From Closterium sp. NIES-65 (lineage: Eukaryota; Streptophyta; Zygnematophyceae; Desmidiales; Closteriaceae): a DNA stretch of 64,000 bases. Shown piece after piece: positions 52,775 to 61,701 of this stretch. The stretch spans positions 248,001 to 312,000 of the forward strand of contig CANXME010002008.1 of assembly GCA_948144175.1 (NCBI GenBank). Reading direction: 5' to 3'. The notes beneath the pieces are model-generated. The model had not been told where the DNA came from. It searched no databases and saw only the letters and a program-made list of their open reading frames with translations. Position 1 is the first letter of the stretch; every line of letters starts with the position of its first letter. The translations under genes were made by a program, and so were the position numbers.

Positions 52775-54526
52775 GAGTCACGAAAACTGCATTTGCCTGA
52801 GCGAAATTACCGGATACACGACCGCGAAATGCTCGCGATCGTGCATGCGTTCAAAGTGTGGCGCTGCTACTTGACCGGCGTAGACGTGACAGTACGGACA
52901 GACCACCGATCACTATAATACCTCCGCGCACAGCCCCACCTCAACCCACGACAGATTCGGTGGCTTGATTTCCTCGAGTCAAACTTCCACTACACAGTCA
53001 CCTATAAAAAAGGAGCCTCGAACATCGCCGACGCACTGACCCGCCCCACCGCCCAGATCCACGTGATACTACTCGCCCAGACCAGCCCGCTACTGGCAGG
53101 ACTATTTACCCACGGATATCAAACGGACCCATTCTTCACAGGAGGAAATTCGCAGCAGTTCGCAGCAGCCGAGGGAGTCTATTACGTAAAAGCCGGCACC
53201 GACCGCATCTGGGTACCAGGGTACCCACTGCTACGGGAATTACTATTACAAGAGGCACATGACGGGGTTACCTCGGGACATTTCGGGGTAGAGAAAACAC
53301 GGCAGCAGCTGCAGCGGTATTATTACTGGCCCGAAATGTTGACCGACGTGCAGCGACACGAGGCATCGTGTCCCACTTGCCAGATCATGAAGTCAACACG
53401 GAAGCGGCCGGCGGGACAGTTGCAGCCAATCCCACCTCCAGAGCGTGCTTGGCAGCAGGTGACGATGGACTTCGTCACGGGGTTACCGGCCGAGGAGAGT
53501 GGAAATGACGCGATCCTGGTGGTCGTCGATCGACTGACAAAAATGGCACACTTCGCAGCCTGCAAAAAATCAATCACAGCCGAAGAAACAACCCGCCTCT
53601 TCATCTCTACCGTCGTTCGACTACATGGGATACTAGCATCAATCATCAGCAACAGAGACACGAAATTCACCAGCAACTTCTGCCGGAACCTGTGGCAGCA
53701 GTTCGGCACGCGACTACAGTTCAGTTCATCGTACCACCCCGAAACAGACGGACAGACGGAACGGACAAATCAGACCATGGAACAGCTCATCCGGGCCACG
53801 TGCGACGACCCAAACACGTGGGAACAGTAGCTGCCACTCATCGAATTCGCATACAACAACGCCCCATCCGCCACGACCCAACAGTCACCGTTTTACCTGA
53901 ATTACGGACAAGACCCAACAGTACCCATGACCCCGAATCCCGACAACCCGGTTCCACGCGCACAACAGTTCGCCGGAATTTTGTAAGCAGCACGGACCAG
54001 GGCAGCAGACGCAATTAGAAAAGCTAACATCATCGCTAAACACAACGCCGACCGCCACCGCAGACCTGTCACTTACCAGCCCAACAACTTAGTTTTGCTC
54101 GACACCCAAAATCTCCGACTGCCCATCACCCCGAAACTCCGCCCCCGATATTGCGGGCCATTTCGCATAAGCCACATGCTTACACCTGTCACCGCCCACC
54201 TCATCCTCCCTGCTGACTGGTACGTCAGCCCCTCGTTCCACGTCAGCCTGCTTCGCCCTTACGTCCCATCCACGAGCCAACTGCCACGCAATCGCCCGGC
54301 CAGCATGACAAGACCACCGACTTAACCAATCATCACCCCCGAGAAAATCCTGAGTCACAGAGTTCGCGACCCTCGAGGAGCCCGAAGGATCGAGTTCTTA
54401 CTCCGCTGGAAGGACCGTACACCCACCGAAGACAATTGGGTTCCCCTGGACAGAATCGAAAACCACCCCGTCCTCACCGAGTATCTGCACAGCCGGAATT
54501 TCAGGGATGTACACGCACTTTCGTAA
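52775..54526 (+). pseudogene. Gypsy-2 RNase H end, integrase and chromodomain
   Basis: The sequence resumes with the RNase H block (LPERNYRIHDREMLAIVHAF). The integrase zinc-binding domain (GHFGVEKTRQQL, CPTC) and core (LVVVDRLTKMAHF, SSYHPETDGQTER) follow, then a chromodomain (LLRWKDRTPTEDNWVPLD). This is the same family as Gypsy-1, to which it is very similar. Broken copy, several breaks. Confidence 0.88.
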
Positions 54527-54557
54527 GGAGGGCCTCCTTAAGGGGGGGGGGGGGTAG

Positions 54558-54900
54558 TGTAAGGAAAATCTCTTTTTCCTTACTTCGCGTCCCTGCTCAA
54601 CGCGTACATCACTGTAGCGCCACAGTCAGCACCGTTACCACTTGCAATCCTCGCATCGACAATCCGCCTGCCACCTTCGCACGTCGCACCCCGACCTCAC
54701 GGCTCGGCGGGTAACCCGCGCTCCGGGCCTCCGCTTCGACACTTTTCCTAACCTCAATCCCAGGCCCGTCGCGCGACAACCACAGTCCATTACCGTTACC
54801 ACTGTAGTTTCGCTATATATTCTTCGCTCATACCTTCGCTCATTGTACTCTTGCTTCGATAGTGCAATTCTCGTTCGTTCACTCAATTGCACTCGTAACA
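54558..54900 (+). repeat. 3' LTR of Gypsy-2
   Basis: 343 bp, preceded by a long G tract (purine tract). It differs from the 5' LTR at about ten positions plus one indel. The first 25 bases form a 10-bp stem hairpin. Confidence 0.93.
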
Positions 54901-55008
54901 TGTACTCACAACTTGCAAGAAATTAAATATAGTCAACATGCCACTTTAGGTCTCCCTGATTTACAACCACGGCATGATTTGAAATTTAGAAAGAAGATGC
55001 TTGAGGCA
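54901..55008 (+). other. AT-rich fragment between Gypsy-2 and Copia E
   Basis: 108 bp with composition unlike its surroundings (many AAA, TTA, AGA triplets). It continues after Copia E at 61302-61346. One plus-strand frame is open through it (KYSQHATLGLPDLQPRHDLK and onward) and runs across the Copia E target site until a stop. I do not recognise a family. Confidence 0.35.
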
Positions 55009-55140
55009 TGAGAAAGTTAGAACGAGAATGAAATGACTATGAATTAAGTGAGTACAAATAGGAAACTCTAGTTGGGTTGTACCCCCTATGGGATACCCCA
55101 CACTAGCCTACACAAATAAGTAAGCTATAATATTCTGACA
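55009..55140 (-). repeat. 3' LTR of Copia E
   Basis: 132 bp with three differences from 61165-61296. The polypurine tract lies next to it on the internal side. Confidence 0.93.
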
Positions 55141-55354
55141 CACCCCCATAGGCAAAGTGGGGGAGAACAAGGGGTCACAAGACCAGTCAAGCAAAACAAA
55201 GCAAAGCTCAGGGTGGATCACAAAGTCACCACACATTCCGAGCACAAGTTCAAGGGCCACAAGGCCAGTTCACATGCAAGACCATATATAGAGATATACA
55301 AGAGTCAAGCAAGCAAGAGCAAGAGTATATATATAGGTCGAGGTACAAGCAAGG

Positions 55355-58300
55355 TCAAGAAGTGAGCAAGTGAGGCAAGACACGCACAAGACCCAACTGC
55401 GTGCAGCAACGCTGATGATCACAAGGCGCAAGTGCCTTGGTGAAGACATCAGCAGTGTTGGCCTTAGAGGCCACGTACGCAAGTCGCAACTGTCCACGCT
55501 GCTGTAGCTCACGAGCAAGAAAGTAGCGGTGAGCAATGTGCTTTGTCCTGTGCTCCAATCGCTGCTCTCGACACAAGGCCAGCATGGCCTTGTTGTCTAC
55601 GTACAGGACTGGAGGAGAACGAGGCGGCTCTCCAAGGTCGGTCAACAGGTAGGTGAGCCAGCGTAACTCCTGTGCAGCCATAGCCCCGGCGTAGATCTCA
55701 GCCTCACAACTGGAGCCGAGAACAGAAGACGAGCGGGTAGCCCGCCACGAAACAGAGCCGGAACCAAGGCTGAAGGTGTAACCCTGTGACGACCGCTGCG
55801 TAGCCTGGTCGTCAGCCCAAGAAGCGTCCGCGTGCCCAGTGAGGACCACTGGACTCCGCCCTCCAAGCACTAGCCCCATGCCCGACGTACTGCACAAGTA
55901 GCGCAACACCCTCTTCGCTGCAGCCATGTGCTCTGGTCGGTGTCTCCCAGGAGCAACATAGCGTGCAAGAATGCTAAGAGGGTATGCAAGGTCAGGTCGT
56001 GTGCAGGTCATCAGGTACATGAGGCAGCCAACAAGCTCTGCATACGGGCCACTCGACTCTACGGACTCATCCGAAGGCAGAGCTGAGAGCGAGTGGCGAG
56101 TAGGCAGAGGAGTGGCCTGAGGCGAGGAGTACGTGAAGCCGAAGCGCTGAAGGACCTGCTGCACCATGTGTGACTGAGTCAGGGTAATGGTGCGGCGTGC
56201 TCTGTCTCGGGTGATCTGCAAGCCAAGGTAGCTGCGCAGTTCACCCAGGTCAGTGCATGTGTGTCTCTTCTGCAGCTCGGACTTCACGTAGGCGAGTCCA
56301 GCAGTGTCAGCTGTGGCAAAGACCAAGTCGTCGACGTATACGAGGATGTAGAACGGCGGCAGAGAGGTGTCGGTGCGCAGAAACAGCGACGGGTCGGCAG
56401 TAGAAGGAGCAAACCCAAGTGCCGCGAGCGTAGTCCTCAGTGTGTCGTGCCACTCACGTGGCGCCTGGCGGAGACCGTAGACTGGACGCCGGAGGCTCCA
56501 CTGGGTACCAGGAGGGAAAGACCCAGTGAAGCCAGGTGGGCGACGCAGCCAGATCTCCTCGTGCAGGCTGCCCTGCAAGAAAGCTATGCTGAAGTAGAGA
56601 GAGTGCAGCTCGTAGTCACGGTGAGCAGCAACGTGCAGCAGTACCCGAAGAGTGGTCATCTTCGGGGTGGGGGAGAAGGTCTGAAAGTAGTCAACCCCCT
56701 GCCGCTGACTGAAGCCACGAGCCACGTAACGCGCCTTGAAGACAGGCGGAGAACCCGGCGGCCGCTTCACCCTGAAAATCCACATGCCACTGACGATGTT
56801 CGCCCCAGGAGGAGGAACAGCGTCGACGTAGGTGCCTGTGGACTTCCAGGAAGCCATCTCTGCATCCATGGCTGCCTGCCAGACTCCGCACCCCCAGGCT
56901 CAGCACCCGCAGGCGTAGCACCTCCAGTCTCAGCACCCCCAGGCTCAGCTCCCGCAGCCGCACCAGAGTCACCAGTGACCTCGACAGGCTCGACCGCGTC
57001 TACCTGGGACACACCTGAAGGGGCAGGACCCTGAGGGGGGAGGGGGTCTACCGGGGGGGGACCTGGTACCAAGAAGAGCGGGGGCGGGGGGAGGGACGGA
57101 GTGCGGTAGGGGAAGAGGCGGTAGTAGGGTACCGACTCATCGAACGTGACGTCCTGGGAGGACTGAACACGTCGAGAGGTGGGGTGGTAGAACTGCCACC
57201 CAGGGGCGTCGGGGGGGAACCCCAGGAAGACGCAGGGAGCAGCGCGAGGGGACAGCTTGTCCGCAGACAAGTCGCGGACAAACGCCCGAGATCCCCAGAC
57301 CCGGAACGCCGACGCATCGCCAACCTTCCCCGTCCACAGCAGCGCTGGGGAGGTCTCTGGCCTGGAGACCCTGGGGTGGAGGTTGATCTGATGCGCTGCG
57401 TACCTGACCGCAAACGGCCACAGAAAATGGGGGGCAGCCGCATGCATCATGGACGTACGAGCGACGTCCATGACCATGCCAATGCGGCGCTCTGCAATCC
57501 CATTTTGCTGCGGGGAGTCCGGAAGCGTGAAGGTCTGGCGGATGCCTCGCGCACGACAGTAGGCACGCAGAAGGCCAGAGGAGAACTCTCCGCCTCTGTC
57601 CGAGTGCAGACGCAACACAGGAAAGTCCGAGCCAAAGCTCTGCCTGAGCTGGAGACGAGCTGCGCGGATCCAGTCGATCAGCACCTCAGTGACATCACCC
57701 TTGCTGCGCAAGGGGAAGACTGTGGTGTAACGCGAGTAGTCGTCAACCACCAGCAGGAAGTGGCGCTCGTGACCGAGTCCACGGACGCGGGCAGGGCCCC
57801 ACACGTCCATGTGAAGCGTCTGTAACGGAGCCTCTGTCGGAGGAAACTGGGAGGAGTGAGGGGCAGCACGCTGGCGCCCCTCGACACAGGGGACACAGGC
57901 AGGGCCAGGGCCCTGAGGAAGGGGAGGTAGAGACCGGGGGAGACCAGACACAAGAAGACGGGAGGCCATGCCTCTGAGCCGAAGCAGAGAGGGGTGGCCA
58001 AGGCGGTGGTGCCAGAGGAGGGTCTCGTGAGACAGACGGCGACACGAACAGGGGGCAGACTCAGGACCAGACCTGGACGCTGCAGCAAACACCTGACCAG
58101 ACGAAGGGACTCTACCAGACTCAGCACCTGGAGGAGAAGCAGTGGTCAGTGTGTACAGGCTCGACCCTGGCTGACGTGTAAACGTAGCCAGGTGACGACC
58201 CGTGCTAGCCTCCGTGCAGTGCGTCACTCGCTGACTAGCAGGGGTGAATTGGTGGACTCCCGCATCCTGTAGGTCAGCACCACTCACCAAGTTCGTAGAG

Positions 58301-60074
58301 AACGAGGGGAGGTAGAGACCAGACAGGGTGCCAGAGGGAGCCGCCGGACACGGGAGGACTGTGGAGAAGCGAGCCAGGACAGGACCCCCAGAGGGGTCAG
58401 CCAGGGAAACCGCAACCGGCCGACTAAGCGGCGTAAGTGTGGTGCGGTCCCGAAAGAAAGAGCGAGACGCTCCAGAGTCAAGAGTGAAGGTGTGGGAGGC
58501 CGAAGTCGACGCAGTACCTGAGAGCGCAGACGCACTAGTACCTGAGAGAGCAGTCTCACGAGCACCTGAGAGCACAGACGCACTGGCACCTAGAGCAGAA
58601 GCCTTACCGGCACCTGGAGCAGCAGTACCAATGCCCGGGTCGGGCGGGAAACACCGGTAACAGTCACCCTCCTCACTAATGGTCACAGCATACATGGCAG
58701 CAAGGATAGCATCAAAATCAAGATCAAAGATAGCTACACCAGCCCTAGACAGCTCTCCCGAGCGGGGGATCTCCGCGGCCTCCGGGAACTACTGACGCCA
58801 AGCGTCCGTCAGGCGGCCAAAGCAGCGCTGGGCGGAGTGGGCACCCCCACACTGCTCTCCAGTGCGGTCGCCAGTGCGGAGAACGTAGGTGCAGGGACCA
58901 AAACCCCCACCGCGCTGACGCTGCGTGTACCACTCACGGAGCTGCTGAGGGGTGGGGACGTCGCGAGAACGCTGCTGCTGCTGCTGCTGGCGCTGACCGC
59001 CACCAGTGCCGCTCCGCTGCGAAGCTCCACTCCGACCACCTCCACCTCCTCCACCCCCGCCTCCGCCTCCACCGCCCCCGCCTCCACCTCCACCGCCGCC
59101 ACCTCCGCCACCTCCGCTACCACCGCCACCGCCGCCGCCACTCCCGCCTCCACTGCTGCCACTAGCACCCCCACCCCCGCTACCACCTCCACCGCCACCC
59201 CCACTCCCTCCGCCGCCTCCACCTCCACCGCCACCGCCCCCACTGGCCCCACCCGCTCCCTTGCCCCCCTTGCCCTTGCCAGAGCGGCGTCTCCCGCTAG
59301 GGGCAGACGCCGCACCGACCGACTCAAGACCAACGCGGTCGGCCGCAGCGGCAGAGGCGACAGAGGGCAGGAGAGGGGAAGGAGAACACCCCTCAAAGAT
59401 GGGGGCGCGGGGGTCACCTCGAGAGGCTCCTACAGCAACTATGCTCTTCTCTGCTGCAAGGAGGGCCTTCTCGAGGCTGTCGGCTGTGAGGGTGGTGGGA
59501 CAGACCGCGAGGAAGTGGTCCCGGACTACACGACGGGAGTCAGGGAGGCGAGTGACTAAGAAGTAGAGAGTGATGTACATGGGGGGGGGTTCCTGGCGCA
59601 GAAGTCAGCAGGAAGCGCAGCGCGGTAGCGAGTGTCACTAGTGCGGAGGTGCGTGATGAGATCAGCGACAGTGGGAAAGGCGGCAAGGTCAAGGAAGAGG
59701 AAGGGGAGCATGAGGCGGCTCAGTGCAGCAGTGGCAGGGGAGGAGTAGCGCGCAACTACAGCGTCGTACAAGGTCTGAGCACTCTTGTACTAGCTAAAGT
59801 GCGCGCGCTCAGCGGTAGGCAGGTGGCGACGCACAGCAAGACGTGCAGCAGCATCGCGCGTGGCCCACTGAGAGCGAACAGTGGCGTCAGCATCAGCAGC
59901 AGGGGCAGGGACGGCGCCAGAGGTGAGGTCAAAGAGAGACAGACCGTCGGCCCTGTCGCACTGTAAAAACAGCTGCAGGTCGTCGAGCCAGACCTCAAAG
60001 TCAATGGCTCGACCCTCAGCGTCAAAAGCAAGGACACTGGGTGTAGCCATGACGACGACAGTGGAGCAGTGCAA
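55355..60074 (-). pseudogene. Copia E Gag-Pol polyprotein region
   Basis: Gag with a Gly tract and the knuckle motif (CTYVL...EQCGGAHSAQRC), protease DSGAS, the HHRLGHPS block, integrase (VVDDYSRY, HSDRGGEF), RT with YVDD, and RNase H are all recognisable from right to left. The region is broken in several places and shorter than in its relatives. Confidence 0.9.
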
Positions 60075-60109
60075 GCAGTAGGGGAAGGGTACGCAGTGAC
60101 AGCAGTGCA

Positions 60110-61090
60110 GTGCTCACCGGGCAGGGCAGGTCGGGCGGCTCGGGAGGAAGGTCGCCTGGCGACACGGCCGCTAGGCTGCTGGGCGGCTCGGCTCCTGGGC
60201 GGCTCGGCTGCTGCTGGGCAACTCGGCTGCTGCTGGGCGGCTTGGCGGCTGCTGGGCGGCTCGGCGGCTCCGGGCGGCTCGGCTGCTGCTGGGCGGCTCG
60301 GCGGCTCCGGGCGGCGCGGCTGCTGCTGGGCGGCTCGGCTGCTGCTGGGCGGCTCGGCGGCTCCTGGGCGGCTCGGCTGCTCCGGGCGGCTCGGCTGCTG
60401 CAGTTGGGCGGCTCGGCTGCTGCAGTCGGGCGGCGCGAGAGCAAGGGGCGGCGGGGCCGTTAGTGCTGGGGCGGCGGGGCCGCGAGACCAGGGGCGGCGG
60501 GGCCGCGTAGTAGGGGCGGCTGGGGTCGGGAGCGCTTGGGGCGGCGGGGCCGCGAGATCAGGGGCGGCGGGGCCGTGAGCGCTGGGGCGGCGGGGCCGCG
60601 AGATCAGGGACTGCGGGGCCGTGAGATCAGGGGCGGCGGGGCCGGGAGCGCTGGGGCGGCGGGGCCGCGTATCAAGGGCGGTGGGGCCGGGAGCGCCGGG
60701 GCGACGGGGCCGCGTATCAGGGGCAGCGGGGCCGGAAGCGCTGGGGCGGAGGGGCCGCGAGATCAGGGGCGGAGGGGGGGGGCCGTGAGCGCTGAGGCGG
60801 CGGGGCCGTGAGATCATGGACGGCGGGGCCGCGCGTGCTTGGGCGGCGGGGCCGCGAGATCAGGGGCGGCGAGGGCCGCGCTTTCAGGGTCAGCGGGGCC
60901 GCGAGATCAGGGGCGACGGGGCCGCGAGATCAGGGGCGGCGGAGCCGCGTGAGGAAGGGCGGCGAGGGCCGCGAGAGCAGGGCGGCGAGGCCGCTAAGGC
61001 GGCGCGAGGGCGGGCAGCGGGGCGCGGGCGTTAAGGCGGCGCTCGGGCTGCTAGGGCGGGCGGCTCGCTAAGGCGGCGCTCGGGCCGTTA
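60110..61090 (-). repeat. GC-rich minisatellite leader of Copia E
   Basis: A block of GGGCGGCTCGGCTGCTGCT units is followed by GGGGCGGCGGGGCCGCGAGATCA units. At nearly 1 kb it is the longest leader in the window. The CGCGCC/GGCGCG hairpin of A, B and D is not evident here. Confidence 0.85.
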
Positions 61091-61164
61091 GGGCAGACCG
61101 AAAAAAAAGGTTCGATGTGGTGGGCCCTAAGCACAGTTCCCACAGGGGAACCTGCTCGATACCA

Positions 61165-61296
61165 TGAGAAAGTTAGAACGAGAATGAAATGACTATGAAT
61201 GAAGTGAGTACAAATAGGAAACTCTAGTTGGGTTGTACCCCCTATGGGATACCCCACTATAGCCTACACAAATAAGTAAGCTATAATATTCTGACA
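61165..61296 (-). repeat. 5' LTR of Copia E
   Basis: 132 bp, followed by the AGGCA target duplication and the resumed AT-rich host fragment. Confidence 0.93.
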
Positions 61297-61346
61297 AGGC
61301 AAACCTCCCCCGCACTTATATTACACTAATTTAAAACCATACCTTC

Positions 61347-61481
61347 TGTTGAGATAGAGGCGAGGAATGAGTGCACTATGAAATGAAACAAGTACAAGTA
61401 CCAACCCTAATTGGGTTGTACCCCCTATGGGCTACCCCACTACAGCCTAAATATATGCATCAGTAATATAATCATCTGACA
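61347..61481 (-). repeat. 3' LTR of Copia F
   Basis: 135 bp beginning TGTTGAGATAG and ending CATCTGACA. Its partner lies outside the window, so target duplication and age cannot be judged. Confidence 0.85.
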
Positions 61482-61701
61482 CACCCCCATAGGCAAAGTG
61501 GGGGAGAGCAAGGGGTCACAAGACCAGTCAAGCAAAGCAATGCAAAGCAAAGCAAGCTCAGGGTGGATCTCAAGGATACCACACAAATTCCGAGCACAAG
61601 GTCAAGGCCACAAGGCCAGTTCACATGCAGCAGAGCATATATATATAACAGTGCTAAACAAGCAAGAGCAAGGATATATATATGCAGCAGTACAAGCAAG
61701 G

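Larger units (their letters stand above)
33124..54900 (+). mobile_element. Gypsy/Ty3 chromovirus with three nested insertions (Gypsy-2)
   Basis: Both LTRs are present: 33124-33467 and 54558-54900. They differ by about ten substitutions and one indel, roughly 3%. A primer site lies at 33470-33483 and a purine tract just before 54558. Gag, protease, RT, RNase H, integrase and chromodomain appear in order, interrupted by Copia B, element C and Copia D. Removing these leaves about 5.6 kb. The element is broken, with several breaks besides the insertions. The flanks (ATTAT on the left, TGTAC on the right) do not form a target duplication. If a plant-like rate of about 1.3e-8 per site per year held, 3% would mean around one million years; the true rate here is unknown. 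Confidence 0.93.
55009..61296 (-). mobile_element. Copia/Ty1 element E, 6.3 kb
   Basis: 132-bp LTRs (55009-55140 and 61165-61296) differ at three positions (about 2.3%). The target duplication is AGGCA (55004-55008 and 61297-61301). The primer site (minus strand TGGTATCGAGCAGG, 61151-61164) abuts the right LTR. The element is about 1 kb shorter than A, B and D, and is broken with several breaks. It is closest to element B and older than A-D. Confidence 0.93.
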
